Positions 22,938-31,914 of a stretch of DNA of 64,000 bases are shown piece by piece. Positions within the stretch are counted from its first letter, which is position 1; the number at the start of each line of letters is the position of its first letter. The stretch comes from Gallionella sp. (GTDB taxonomy: Bacteria; Pseudomonadota; Gammaproteobacteria; Burkholderiales; Gallionellaceae). A program made the position numbers and the translations under genes. The notes under the pieces were generated by a model. The model saw nothing but the letters and a program-made list of their open reading frames with translations, was not told the DNA's origin and searched no databases. The DNA lies in NCBI GenBank assembly GCA_028687335.1, contig JAQUAI010000014.1, forward strand, positions 1 through 64,000, written 5' to 3'.

Positions 22938-23930
22938 ATGCTCAATATCATTTTTACTACCTTCGCTAACATCTTGTTCAACACCGCTATAGCGGGATTG
23001 TTGACGGCAGTGGGATTTGGCGGAGGCTTCTGGGACAACATGGTGTTTTCGCAGTGCATTGGACTTTCTATTTATGCGGCGAATGCATCGGTGATATGCC
23101 ATATCACTGACAAGCGATGGCGTTGGGGAACGCTAGCCTTCACGTTTCCCGGCAGCATCGTCTTTGGTGTCACCTTAGGTGCTTGGATTACTGGGGCAGG
23201 AGATTGGAGCAATCCACAAGCATGGGTGGCGGTGATCATTGGGCTGTTTTTCGGTGGCATCGGCAGTATTGCCTACCTCCTCAATCAACGTATCGAACAA
23301 CTTGGCGCGGAGGTGAAGCAGCGCAAGTTGAACGAGATGGAGAGCGAAAAGCGCCAGATGGAAGCTCAGCTCAAAATGTTGCAAGCGCAGATCGAGCCGC
23401 ATTTCCTGTTCAACACCTTGGCCAACGTCAGTAGCCTCATCGACAGCGACCCCGCACTATCGAAGAAGTTGCTTGAGCGACTGAACGATTGGTTGCGTAT
23501 CGCACTGGTGCGCGCGCGTAGTGACAACGCGACTTTGGGTGATGAGTTGGAGATGCTGGAGAATTATTTACAGATATTGAAGATACGTTTCGGGGATCGC
23601 TTGCGTTGGACGACAGATGTCGATGGTGAAGCGCGTAGCCAAGTATTCCCCCCGATGTTGTTGCAACCGCTGGTGGAGAATGCGGTGCGTCACGGTATCG
23701 AACCTAAGATCGGCGGTGGCGAGATAAGCATCCGCGCGATGCTGACAGAGGAGTCGCTGCGTATTGAAGTGAGCGACACAGGTGTCGGCATGGTCAGCCA
23801 AGACGGTTCAGGTACGGGGCTGGCGAATATACGTGCGAGGTTGGGGACGCTGTTTGGTGAGCGAGGGAGACTGTTGCTTGAGGGGAATCGTAGCGGAGGT
23901 GTCACTGCTATCTTGGAGATGCCACGATGA
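22938..23930 (+). CDS. LytS/YehU-type sensor histidine kinase
   Basis: 330-residue membrane kinase. Four hydrophobic segments occupy the first 120 residues, followed by a coiled-coil linker and a His_kinase domain with the phosphoacceptor in QIEPHFLFNTLANVSSL, then an ATPase domain with N-box VENAVRHGIEPKIGG, and G-boxes DTGVGM and GTGLANIRARL. It lacks a periplasmic sensor domain, so it probably senses a membrane signal or the nearby transporter. Overlaps the response regulator gene by 4 bases (ATGA). Confidence 0.93.
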   Translation: MLNIIFTTFANILFNTAIAGLLTAVGFGGGFWDNMVFSQCIGLSIYAANASVICHITDKRWRWGTLAFTFPGSIVFGVTLGAWITGAGDWSNPQAWVAVIIGLFFGGIGSIAYLLNQRIEQLGAEVKQRKLNEMESEKRQMEAQLKMLQAQIEPHFLFNTLANVSSLIDSDPALSKKLLERLNDWLRIALVRARSDNATLGDELEMLENYLQILKIRFGDRLRWTTDVDGEARSQVFPPMLLQPLVENAVRHGIEPKIGGGEISIRAMLTEESLRIEVSDTGVGMVSQDGSGTGLANIRARLGTLFGERGRLLLEGNRSGGVTAILEMPR

Positions 23931-24667
23931 GAGCCCTCATCGCCGATGACGAACAGCATCTTGCCGAGGACTTGCGCCGTCGCCTCGCTCAGTTATGGCC
24001 GGAGCTGAAGATCATCGCGGTTGTGCATGATGGTATCGCTGCTGAGCGCGCATTGACCGAGCTTAAACCCGACATCGCCTTTCTCGATATTCGTATGCCA
24101 GGGCATAGTGGTTTAGATGCCGCGCGCGCCGCAACGACTTCGACGCGGCTAGTGTTCGTCACCGCCTTCGACGACCATGCCGTGCAAGCATTCGAGCAAG
24201 CCGCAGTGGATTATCTACTCAAGCCCGTCTCAGATGAACGCTTGGAGCGTTGTGTAGAGCGCTTGCAACAAGGCAGCATGTTTGCGCCCGACGCGATGAT
24301 GTCGCGTTTGCAGAAACTCCTCGCCACGCCTGCCAAGCCAGAGCCGCTGCGCTGGCTGCGCATCCAAGTGGGGCAGACGGTGCGTATGGTGGCGGTGGAA
24401 GAGGTGTGCTACTTCCAGTCCGCCGACAAATACACCACCGTCCTTACGCGCGATGCCGAGCTGTTGTTGCGCACTCCACTCAAAGACCTCATCGAGCAAC
24501 TTGATTCAGAACAATTCTGGCAAGTGCATCGCGGCACGGTGGTGAATGCCAAGCAGATCGTTTCCGCACATCACGACCTATTGGGCAAGGTGTCGCTCTC
24601 GTTGAAAGACAGGGTGGAGAAGGTGGCCGTGAGTCGGAGCTATGCACATCTGTTTAAGCAGATGTGA
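23927..24667 (+). CDS. LytTR-family response regulator
   Basis: 246-residue regulator: receiver domain (1-120) with phosphoacceptor Asp in DIAFLDIRMPG and the conserved Lys in DYLLKP, then a LytTR DNA-binding domain (about 145-246; VCYFQSADKYTTVLT, FWQVHRGTVVNAKQI, VSRSYAHLFKQM). Partner of the kinase just upstream. It likely controls the operon starting at 18585, because the genes are contiguous in one direction, but this is inferred. Confidence 0.94.
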   Translation: MRALIADDEQHLAEDLRRRLAQLWPELKIIAVVHDGIAAERALTELKPDIAFLDIRMPGHSGLDAARAATTSTRLVFVTAFDDHAVQAFEQAAVDYLLKPVSDERLERCVERLQQGSMFAPDAMMSRLQKLLATPAKPEPLRWLRIQVGQTVRMVAVEEVCYFQSADKYTTVLTRDAELLLRTPLKDLIEQLDSEQFWQVHRGTVVNAKQIVSAHHDLLGKVSLSLKDRVEKVAVSRSYAHLFKQM

Positions 24668-24777
24668 GTGGGCATATCAAAGTTCATGGCAGCCAGCAGG
24701 ATTTTTCGACGCTCGTGGGATGATAACGAGTGTCATGCGAATTATTAACGTGCCAGTGTTATGTTGATATGGCGCGG

Positions 24778-25320
24778 CTATTTTGTGCAATCGCTCCAAA
24801 GCGGCGCGTTTCCCGCGTCCAGATAAGTTAGATAGACACGCACGTCGAATTCAAGCTGGCCATAGTCAGGTTCCATGTGGCAGCAGAGTTGGTAGAACGC
24901 TTTGTCGTGTTCGCGTTCTTTCAGGTGGGCCAGTTCATGCACCACGATCATGCGTAGAAATTCGGGTGGCATATCTTTGAACAGTGCAGCGATGCGAATC
25001 TCGCGTTTTGCTTTTAGGTTGCCACCTTGCTGGCGCGAGATGCGGGTGTGAGTACCGAGCGCGTTTTGCAGGTCATGCAGTTTATTGTCGAACATCACTT
25101 TGCTGAGCAGTCCGGCGTTGCGCAGATAGCGGTTTTTTATTTCTAGTACGTAGTCGTATAGCGCCTTGTCGGTACGTGCCGCGTGTGCGAGCGGATACTT
25201 TTTCAGCAGCCACTCGGCAAGGCGATCTTGCTCGATCAAGTGTTGCACGCGGTCGATGAGATTGGCGGGGTATCCCGTCAGATATTTAGGTGCGGGTTTG
25301 TGGTGAGGTGTTTGCGTCAC
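24778..25320 (-). CDS. YgjP-like M48/DUF45 metallopeptidase family protein
   Basis: 180-residue cytoplasmic protein with the zinc-protease motif HELAHLKEREHDKAFY, in which HExxH is followed by a downstream acidic residue. The DUF45/YgjP family is widespread; substrates are not established. The C-terminal part (YGQLEFDVRVYLTYLDAG) is typical of a shorter variant. A second DUF45 protein is encoded at 44329-45120, so this genome carries two branches of the family. It is followed upstream by an HNH nuclease gene 10 bases away. Confidence 0.85.
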   Translation of the reverse strand: MTQTPHHKPAPKYLTGYPANLIDRVQHLIEQDRLAEWLLKKYPLAHAARTDKALYDYVLEIKNRYLRNAGLLSKVMFDNKLHDLQNALGTHTRISRQQGGNLKAKREIRIAALFKDMPPEFLRMIVVHELAHLKEREHDKAFYQLCCHMEPDYGQLEFDVRVYLTYLDAGNAPLWSDCTK

Positions 25321-25330
25321 AGCAGCAGTA

Positions 25331-25705
25331 TCAGTCAGGCTTTTTCTTCAGTAGTGATTGCAGATTGGCGAAGGGATGGTGCGTCGCAACGGCATGGCCC
25401 TCGGCTGTTCTATTGCGTGCAGCTTCGTCCAAAACGCGGGCATGTTCGTTATCGTGGCAATACAGGCAGAGTAATTCCCAATTGCTGCCGTCGGGCGGGT
25501 TGTTGTCGTGATTATGATCTTTGTGATGCACCGTCAACTCGCGCAGTCTTACCCCAGAAAACTCGCGTCCGCAGCGTCCACAAATCCACGGAAATAATTT
25601 GAGTGCGCGTTCGCGATAGCCGCCCTCGCGCGCTTCACGTTGTTGGCGTGCCTCGGCGACGACGCGGTCGAGTCGTGCGTGATCGGGAGTGGTGTGCTTA
25701 GGCAT
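25331..25705 (-). CDS. YajD-family HNH nuclease
   Basis: 124-residue HNH protein. Zinc-binding CxxC (CGRCG) and CxxC (CLYCH) pairs enclose the HNH core LTVHHKDHNHDNNPPDGSNWELLCLYCHDNEH. This arrangement matches the small stand-alone nuclease YajD, whose cellular role is unknown. It lies upstream of the YgjP-like gene and could be co-transcribed with it. Confidence 0.87.
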   Translation of the reverse strand: MPKHTTPDHARLDRVVAEARQQREAREGGYRERALKLFPWICGRCGREFSGVRLRELTVHHKDHNHDNNPPDGSNWELLCLYCHDNEHARVLDEAARNRTAEGHAVATHHPFANLQSLLKKKPD

Positions 25706-25734
25706 GGAGAAACTGATCTGCCCGACGTGCTGGG

Positions 25735-26226
25735 CTAGTCTTTACGCTGATAAGTAACGAAGTGGTATTCCAGCGGCTGCGGCTCGGTCTGGGTACGCAC
25801 CTCGCGCGAGACTTCTTGCCACTCGTTGCGATCAAACTCGGGAAACCATGCATCGCCAATCACCTCTTGCTGTATCTCGGTGATATACATCGTATCGACG
25901 AACGCCAGCGACTGCTGATAAATGTCCGCGCCGCCGACGATAAAAGCCTGATCATCACGGGCGGCTAACGCTACCGCTTCCGGTAACGAATGCGCCACGG
26001 AGCAGCCCAGTATCTTCAGTGTCTTGTCGCGCGAAACTACCACCGTTGTGCGTCCCGGCAAGGGCTTACCGATAGAGTAAAACGTCTTGCGTCCCATGAT
26101 CATATGATGCCCCATGGTCAGCTTCTTAAAATGCTGCAAATCTTCTGGGCAACGCCAAGGCAGCGTATTGTTGAAGCCGATGGTGCGATTTTTTGCCATC
26201 GCGACGATGAGGGATAGCTTGTTCAT
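25735..26226 (-). CDS. folA: Dihydrofolate reductase
   Basis: Reduces dihydrofolate to tetrahydrofolate with NADPH. 163 residues, close to the E. coli enzyme. It shows the family start [31 protein letters not shown] with the catalytic acidic residue in PEDL, then MGRKTF and the glycine-rich [10 protein letters not shown]. Its start overlaps the thyA stop by 4 bases, so thymidylate synthesis and folate recycling are translated together. Confidence 0.96.
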   Translation of the reverse strand: MNKLSLIVAMAKNRTIGFNNTLPWRCPEDLQHFKKLTMGHHMIMGRKTFYSIGKPLPGRTTVVVSRDKTLKILGCSVAHSLPEAVALAARDDQAFIVGGADIYQQSLAFVDTMYITEIQQEVIGDAWFPEFDRNEWQEVSREVRTQTEPQPLEYHFVTYQRKD

Positions 26227-27017
26227 ATTGCTACGGGTGCTTTGATGGCCGGATGTGGATCGTAGCCTTCCAGCGTGAAGTCTTCGAACTTAAATGCGAA
26301 GATGTCTTTCACCTCGGCATTGATCTTCATCGTTGGCAGCGCACGCGGTTCGCGCGAGAGTTGCAGCGCGGTTTGCTCCATGTGATTGGAATACAGATGC
26401 GCGTCGCCGAAGGTGTGCACGAAGTCGCCAGCCTTTAATCCGCACACCTGCGCCATCATCATCGTCAGCAGCGCATACGAGGCGATGTTGAACGGCACGC
26501 CGAGGAAAATATCGGCGCTGCGCTGGTACAGCTGGCAGGAAAGTTTTCCATCCGCCACATAGAATTGAAAGAAAGCATGGCAGGGTGCGAGCGCCATCTT
26601 GTCCAACTCGCCCACGTTCCACGCCGAGACGATAATGCGGCGCGAATCGGGATTGTTTTTGAGCTGATCAACAGCGATCTTAATTTGGTCGATCACACGA
26701 CCGTCGATAGTTTCCCACGAGCGCCACTGCTTGCCGTACACCGGCCCGAGGTTGCCGTTCTCGTCTGCCCATTCATCCCAAATGCTGACACCGTTTTCTT
26801 TCAGATACTTCGTGTTGGTGCTGCCCTGCAAAAACCACAGCAACTCATGCACGATAGATTTCAGATGGCACTTCTTGGTGGTGACCAGCGGAAATCCTTG
26901 CGATAGATCGAAACGCATCTGGTAGCCGAACACGCTGGTCGTGCCCGTGCCGGTGCGGTCGGATTTTGTCGTTCCGTGATCGAGGACGTGCTGCATTAAA
27001 GCTAGGTATTGGCGCAT
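26223..27017 (-). CDS. thyA: Thymidylate synthase
   Basis: Converts dUMP to dTMP with methylene-tetrahydrofolate. At 264 residues it is the same size as E. coli ThyA. The catalytic Cys is in [13 protein letters not shown], and the phosphate-binding Arg regions ([19 protein letters not shown]) are present. The gene is followed by folA in a 4-base overlap. Confidence 0.97.
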   Translation of the reverse strand: MRQYLALMQHVLDHGTTKSDRTGTGTTSVFGYQMRFDLSQGFPLVTTKKCHLKSIVHELLWFLQGSTNTKYLKENGVSIWDEWADENGNLGPVYGKQWRSWETIDGRVIDQIKIAVDQLKNNPDSRRIIVSAWNVGELDKMALAPCHAFFQFYVADGKLSCQLYQRSADIFLGVPFNIASYALLTMMMAQVCGLKAGDFVHTFGDAHLYSNHMEQTALQLSREPRALPTMKINAEVKDIFAFKFEDFTLEGYDPHPAIKAPVAI

Positions 27018-27214
27018 GAAGTAACTCGTCGTATTGCGGCGTCGGGCGACGCTTTTCAGGGGCGTAATGCTAGCACAGGGTAGGGGTTGGCCGGCTGCGA
27101 GGGCATCAGCCCTTGAGACTTGCGCCTAAACCGGATAGCCTCCGTCTCCATTCGTGGCCGGAATGCTGTATTTCGGTGTCTGGATTTTTAAGCATATTCG
27201 GATGGAGTTGTCAT

Positions 27215-27628
27215 ATGAATCACTATTGGAAGCATATGAGATATTTGGCGGGTGGAATTTTTTTACTATTCACATGCAATACATTTGCTTCGCCATGTGA
27301 TGGTGTGGACTTTTCGCTTTCTGAAGAACGAAAGACTCGACTTGCTCCGATCATTGCCCAACAGCATGGTGCCGAGGCGGTTGAAATTCTCAAATCTTAT
27401 AGTTACCGTAGTTGGCATATCTTCTTCGTCAACAGATATGTAGCCGATGATATGTATTTCTTCTTCAGGAGTGACCCGTCTCAAAGTAAGTATCTCAGCA
27501 CTTGGAGCGGAGATACATCTCATACAAACGAACAAGAACTCAAACAGTATGTGATCAAAAAAGCTAAAGGTATTCCCTCAGAACTAGCGGGTTGTTTTGC
27601 ATGGCGTGTAACACATGGAATGGACTAG
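27215..27628 (+). CDS. Hypothetical exported protein, 137 aa
   Basis: A secreted protein with a signal peptide (positive MNHYWKHMRY, hydrophobic LAGGIFLLFTCNTFAS). The mature part is about 110 residues with two Cys (one near the start, one in ELAGCFAW), possibly a disulfide. No family recognised. The ATG at 27215 has GGAG about 9 bases upstream. The gene is AT-rich compared with its neighbours and ends right before a terminator, suggesting a single-gene acquired unit. Confidence 0.68.
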   Translation: MNHYWKHMRYLAGGIFLLFTCNTFASPCDGVDFSLSEERKTRLAPIIAQQHGAEAVEILKSYSYRSWHIFFVNRYVADDMYFFFRSDPSQSKYLSTWSGDTSHTNEQELKQYVIKKAKGIPSELAGCFAWRVTHGMD

Positions 27629-27629
27629 G

Positions 27630-27664
27630 AACGTCCCACTCCGGGTTAAGGCGGGACGTTTTCT
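27630..27664 (+). terminator. Rho-independent terminator
   Basis: AACGTCCC (27630-27637) pairs with GGGACGTT (27653-27660) and is followed by TTCT. It begins one or two bases after the stop codon of the exported protein gene. Confidence 0.8.
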
Positions 27665-27762
27665 CTCCTCAAAATAGTTGCCCATATCCGATGGTAAGGA
27701 GTTGCAATCTCAGTGCGCCGTAGGAATGTCCGTATAATCCGCGCGACGATTTACGGAGAACC

Positions 27763-27864
27763 ATGAGGACGCTGGCCCAACTGACTTTTTCGAACCCTCT
27801 TTCCGTACTCACCGGTGGTCAACAGGGTTCTGGTCTGGATTCAAGAAAATCTTTCCCGATCTAA
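27763..27864 (+). pseudogene. Possible small ORF or gene-start remnant, 33 aa
   Basis: A TATAAT box (27733-27738) in promoter-like sequence is followed by CGGAGA and an ATG at 27763. The frame has only 33 codons (MRTLAQLTFSNPLS...). The signals look like those of a real gene, but the product is too short to recognise. It may be the stump of a gene replaced by the Fic region or a small protein. Confidence 0.25.
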
Positions 27865-27873
27865 TATCCCTCC

Positions 27874-27943
27874 AAAACTAAAATAGCGCCTTGCCTTATT
27901 TTAGTTTTTACGTAAAATCTAAAACAGCGTATGGCGCTATTTT
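27874..27943 (+). promoter_or_regulatory. Operator-like repeat array upstream of the fic gene
   Basis: Alternating half-sites of one motif: AAAACTAAAATAGCGCC (27874-27890), the inverse TATTTTAGTTTT (27897-27908), a direct near-copy with TCTAAAACAGCG (about 27918-27929) and GGCGCTATTTT (27933-27943). The first and last give an 11-base perfect inverted repeat. Just before the fic ribosome site, this looks like a binding array for an autoregulator. Confidence 0.65.
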
Positions 27944-27965
27944 AAATTTCATGGGAGGCTTCCCG

Positions 27966-29090
27966 ATGAAGGACTTCCAATCTGGACGTCTGGTCCAGCA
28001 GGCACACTACAAAAGTTTTCAGCCGTCGCCCATCAACCGGAAGTGGTCTATAGACAACATGGAGTTGATCCAGTTGCTCGGCCAGGCAGACCGAGAGCTG
28101 GGCAGGCTGGACATGTATTCCGAATACATCCCGAACATCGACCTGTTCATCCGCATGCATGTGCTGAAGGAGGCGAGTCAGTCGAGCAGGATCGAGGGAA
28201 CGCAGACCACTATGGAAGAAGCGTTGCTGGAAGAAGAAGATGTGGTGCCGGAGAAGCGCGACGACTGGGAAGAGGTGCAGAACTATGTAGCGGCAATGAA
28301 TCAGGCTGTGGAAAAGTTGCAGAAGCTGCCCTTTTCGGCACGGCTGATCCGCGATACCCACAAGACGCTGATGCAGGGCGTGCGTGGCAAGCAAAAACAG
28401 CCGGGCGAGTTTCGCCACAGCCAAAACTGGGTCGGTGGAGCGAGCATCAACGATGCGGTGTTTGTGCCGCCATCGCACGAAACGGTCGGCGAACTGGTTT
28501 CCGACATCGAAAAATTCGTGCATAACGAGCAGGAATATTTCCCGGAGCTACTGAAAGCGGCGCTGGTGCATTACCAGTTCGAGACCATCCACCCGTTCCT
28601 CGACGGCAATGGCCGGGTGGGGCGTTTGCTGATTACGCTGTATCTGGTGAGCCGTGGAATCCTGAAGCAGCCAGTGCTGTACCTGTCCGATTTTTTCGAG
28701 CGCAACAGGCAGCTTTATTACGATAACCTGATGCGGGTGCGCGAGAAGAACGATCTGGCACAATGGTTCCGGTTTTTCCTGGTGGGCGTGATAGAAACCG
28801 CAAAGAGCAGTACTGCCACCTTCGACAATATCCTTAAATTGCAGAGGCAAGTCGAAACGCAATTGCAGACGCTGGGCAGCCGTACGGCCAATGCGCAGAA
28901 GGTGATGTATTACCTGTACCAGCGCCCGGTCATCGATGCGGCAAAAGCGGGCGAAGTGGCAGGCGTATCCGCCGCTTCGGCATACAAGTTGATCGCTGAT
29001 CTGGAACAGTTCGGGATACTGAAAGAAGTTACCGGGGCCAAGCGCGGCAAGATGTATGTGTTCGAGGCTTACATGAAGCTGTTCAAATAA
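27966..29090 (+). CDS. Fic-domain protein, class II, with C-terminal winged helix
   Basis: 374-residue Fic protein, predicted to AMPylate (or otherwise modify) a protein hydroxyl. The active-site motif is complete: HPFLDGNGRVGRLL. An inhibitory-helix motif SSRIEG lies N-terminal to the Fic core (about residues 78-83), defining class II self-inhibition. An N-terminal DUF4172-like region and a C-terminal winged-helix-like part (KVMYYLYQRPVIDAAKAGEVAGVSAASAYKLIADLEQFGIL) match the Fic/DOC plus HTH architecture. GGGAGG lies 7 bases before ATG 27966. The operator-like repeats upstream and the DNA-binding tail suggest autoregulation. Confidence 0.9.
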   Translation: MKDFQSGRLVQQAHYKSFQPSPINRKWSIDNMELIQLLGQADRELGRLDMYSEYIPNIDLFIRMHVLKEASQSSRIEGTQTTMEEALLEEEDVVPEKRDDWEEVQNYVAAMNQAVEKLQKLPFSARLIRDTHKTLMQGVRGKQKQPGEFRHSQNWVGGASINDAVFVPPSHETVGELVSDIEKFVHNEQEYFPELLKAALVHYQFETIHPFLDGNGRVGRLLITLYLVSRGILKQPVLYLSDFFERNRQLYYDNLMRVREKNDLAQWFRFFLVGVIETAKSSTATFDNILKLQRQVETQLQTLGSRTANAQKVMYYLYQRPVIDAAKAGEVAGVSAASAYKLIADLEQFGILKEVTGAKRGKMYVFEAYMKLFK

Positions 29091-29159
29091 CGATGGGATA
29101 ACATCCAGTTGAATAATCTGCTCGTGAGACCCAAAGATTGGGGCTATTGAGGCCCGTGA

Positions 29160-30608
29160 ATGAAAAAGAAAAAGGAAAATATGTTGGCACAACTGATCTA
29201 TTCAAAATCCCTGTCTGATGCAGCGCACTTGCTGGTACTGCTACCGAAAACCAAGACCCTGCCAATAGATTTACCGCACGGTGCATTGCTTGCTGCTGTG
29301 CTCAAGCGCCGCGACATGAAGGTGGAAGAATTGGCGAAATCTGCTGTGTCGGCCAACTCGCCAGATGGTGCGATGGTGGTGTGGGCGATGCTGGATACAA
29401 GTAAAGCAGTTTTCGCGCAGCAAACTCAGGTACGCAAGGCTTTGCAGTTGTTACTGGATGAGTATCCCAAACAGATCGCTATCGCGGTTTCGGGCGAGGG
29501 GGCGCAACGTGCTGCCGAACTGGCGGTGTATGCGGCCTGGGTGAATGGCGCGGTGTTGCCCGTGAATAAGAAGAAGGACGAACGCAAGCCGTTGCAGAAG
29601 ATCTCGCTGGTCGGCGGCGTGGACAAGAAATCGTTTGACGCGCTCAAGGCCCAAGCCGCCGGCAATCTGCTGTGCCGCGAGCTGACCATTCTGCCGCCGA
29701 ACGAATTGACTCCGGGGGCGTACCGTCAGCGCGTGAAACAGTTGGCGCAACAGAATAAATGGAAGCACGAAGAGTTTGATATGAAAGCGTTGCGCAAGAT
29801 GGGTGCGGGTGCGTTTGTTGCGGTGGCTCAGGGTAGCGATGTCGACGATGCCGCTATCGTGCATCTCAGCTACAAGCACCCTAAAGCCAAGCAGACTATC
29901 GCGCTGGTAGGTAAGGGGATTTGTTTCGACACTGGCGGGCATAACCTCAAGCCCGCGCGTTATATGCACAACATGCACGAAGACATGAATGGATCGGCGG
30001 TTGCGCTTGGCATCATGCTCGCGGCGAGCGAGCAGAAGCTAGCGGTGAATATCGACTGCTGGCTGGCGTTGGCGCAGAACCACATTAGCCCCAAGGCGTA
30101 CAAGCAAAATGACATTGTCAAAGCGCTCAACGGCACCAGCATCGAGATTATTCACACCGATGCGGAAGGTCGCATGGTGCTGGCCGATACGTTGACGCTG
30201 GCTTCGCGTGCTAAGCCTGATCTGATGATCGATTTCGCCACGCTCACTGGCAGCATGGCGGCTGCGTTGGGCGCGCGCTACTCCGGTGTGTTTGCTACCA
30301 GCGACGAGCTCGCGCAGCGCGCGGTAAGCGCGGGCAGGAAAACTGGCGAGCGGCTGTGCGCATTTCCGCAGGATGAAGATTACGAAGCCGAGTTGGATTC
30401 CAAAGTGGCCGATATTAAACAGTGCACATTGACGGGCGATGCCGATCACATTCTTGCCACGCGCTTTTTGAAGCGTTTTGTCGAACACGACACGCCTTGG
30501 CTGCATGTTGATCTCTCCTCCAGTCGTTGCGATGGCGGGCTGGGAATTATTAGCAACGAGGTAAATGGTTTTGGTGTGGCTTGGGGATTGGAGATGTTGC
30601 GCGCATGA
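29160..30608 (+). CDS. M17 leucyl aminopeptidase family protein
   Basis: 482-residue two-zinc aminopeptidase. The C-terminal catalytic domain has GKGICFDTGGHNLKP (metal-ligand Lys and Asp) and the signature HTDAEGRMVLAD, with the catalytic Arg. The first motif differs from the PepA consensus GKGITFDSGG (Cys for Thr, Thr for Ser, His after GG), placing it in a side branch of M17. The N-terminal domain is shorter and diverged. GAGG sits 7 bases before ATG 29160; an ATG at 29181 is a second option. The CDF transporter gene overlaps its stop. Confidence 0.88.
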   Translation: MKKKKENMLAQLIYSKSLSDAAHLLVLLPKTKTLPIDLPHGALLAAVLKRRDMKVEELAKSAVSANSPDGAMVVWAMLDTSKAVFAQQTQVRKALQLLLDEYPKQIAIAVSGEGAQRAAELAVYAAWVNGAVLPVNKKKDERKPLQKISLVGGVDKKSFDALKAQAAGNLLCRELTILPPNELTPGAYRQRVKQLAQQNKWKHEEFDMKALRKMGAGAFVAVAQGSDVDDAAIVHLSYKHPKAKQTIALVGKGICFDTGGHNLKPARYMHNMHEDMNGSAVALGIMLAASEQKLAVNIDCWLALAQNHISPKAYKQNDIVKALNGTSIEIIHTDAEGRMVLADTLTLASRAKPDLMIDFATLTGSMAAALGARYSGVFATSDELAQRAVSAGRKTGERLCAFPQDEDYEAELDSKVADIKQCTLTGDADHILATRFLKRFVEHDTPWLHVDLSSSRCDGGLGIISNEVNGFGVAWGLEMLRA

Positions 30609-31462
30609 AGGCAACAAGCTATCTGAAGCTGTCGATTGCGGCGGCAGTCGCCACCATTCTGCTCAAAATGACAGCGTGGTGGCTTACCGACTCGGTGGGC
30701 TATCTTTCGGATGGTTTGGAATCTTTCGTCAATCTCGCGGGCGCAACGTTTGCGCTGTATATGGTCACGTTGGCGGCAATGCCCGCCGACGCTGCCCATC
30801 CTTTCGGGCACGGCAAGGCAGAATACTTTTCGGCGGGATTCGAGGGCGTGCTCATTTTTGCGGCGGCCATCGCGATCATCGCTACCTCGGTCGAGCGTTT
30901 TATGCTCCCTGTGCCGTTGGGTAATTTCGGCTGGGGAACTGCACTTTCAGTGTTGAGCACACTGATTAATTTCTTGGTCGCGCGGCTGTTGCTGAAAGCG
31001 TCAATGCAACTTCATTCGATTGCGCTGGAAGCCGATGCACGTCATCTGATGGCCGATGTGTGGACTACCGTCGGCGTGATCGGAGGCGTGGGTTTGGCTA
31101 TGCTGACCGAGGCTTGGTGGCTGGACCCTGTCGTGGCGATTGCCGTGGCATTGAACATCATGCGCGAAGGCGGCGGACTGGTGCGTCGTGCGGTGGACGG
31201 GCTGATGGATCGATCATTGCCACAAAGCGAACACGCCGCGTTGCATGCTGTGCTTGCCCGCTATGAGCCGGAAGGCTGCACCTTCGGCGAACTGCTTACC
31301 CGCAGCGCGGGCCCGCAACGCTTCGCCCATATTGATGTGCGCGTAGCTGGCTCGATGAGTGTGAGCATCGCCCACGACTTGGTTGATCGCATTGAGCATG
31401 CGGTATTGCGTGAAACGGGGATTGTGCTGACGACTCACATTGAGCCGCAAGAACACGCGTGA
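30605..31462 (+). CDS. Cation diffusion facilitator (CDF) transporter
   Basis: 285-residue inner-membrane H+/divalent-metal antiporter. Membrane segments occupy about the first 200 residues; the metal-site pattern is seen in SVGYLSDGLESFVN (TM2) and ALEADARHLMADVWTT (TM5), with the HPFGHGKAEYFSAG loop between. A cytoplasmic C-terminal domain follows (VLARYEPEGCTFGELLTRSAG... HIDVRVAGSMSVSIAHDLVDRIE). The TM2 metal site has Asp at one position and Glu/Asn nearby, so the metal preference is unclear (Zn, Fe or Mn). Its ATG overlaps the aminopeptidase stop, implying co-translation. Confidence 0.9.
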   Translation: MKATSYLKLSIAAAVATILLKMTAWWLTDSVGYLSDGLESFVNLAGATFALYMVTLAAMPADAAHPFGHGKAEYFSAGFEGVLIFAAAIAIIATSVERFMLPVPLGNFGWGTALSVLSTLINFLVARLLLKASMQLHSIALEADARHLMADVWTTVGVIGGVGLAMLTEAWWLDPVVAIAVALNIMREGGGLVRRAVDGLMDRSLPQSEHAALHAVLARYEPEGCTFGELLTRSAGPQRFAHIDVRVAGSMSVSIAHDLVDRIEHAVLRETGIVLTTHIEPQEHA

Positions 31463-31475
31463 TTCGGGAAGGGTT

Positions 31476-31892
31476 TTACTGAGCAAACATCAGCGCTTGC
31501 TGCATGCCGATTGCAATTACCCCATAGCGTGCGAATTTACCGATTGCCATGAACAGCGCCGCCTGCCACCAAACGAGGCGTAACCATCCTGCGGCGAGAC
31601 ATAAGGCATCGCCGATCAGCGGAACCCACGCCAGCAACAGCATGGGCGTACCGTAGCGGCGCATCCGCTCGACGTGTTTGAGTTGTTGAGTTTGCGGAAG
31701 CAGCCAGCCCATGCCGAAGCTAACCATGCCGCCCAATGTATTGCCGAGCGTGGCGATACCGAGGGCAATCCAGAGTGATTCGGGGTGAGCTTTGAGTACG
31801 AGGAAGAGTACCGCTTCGGAGCCGCCGGGAAGCAGTGTTGCACCGAGGAAGCTACTGGCAAATAGAGAAACGATGCTGGCAGATTCGGTCAT
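31476..31892 (-). CDS. YqaA-like small DedA/VTT-related membrane protein
   Basis: 138-residue membrane protein with three or four hydrophobic segments. The loop GATLLPGGSEAVL and the later RYGTPMLLLAWVPLIGDALCLAAGWLRL match the YqaA family of SNARE-associated/VTT proteins, thought to act on membrane lipids. The ATG at 31892 gives the compact product; the frame stays open upstream, where it would overlap the DUF4197 gene. Ribosome site weak. Confidence 0.8.
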   Translation of the reverse strand: MTESASIVSLFASSFLGATLLPGGSEAVLFLVLKAHPESLWIALGIATLGNTLGGMVSFGMGWLLPQTQQLKHVERMRRYGTPMLLLAWVPLIGDALCLAAGWLRLVWWQAALFMAIGKFARYGVIAIGMQQALMFAQ

Positions 31893-31914
31893 CGGAATGC
31901 GCCAGCCGCGCTGA

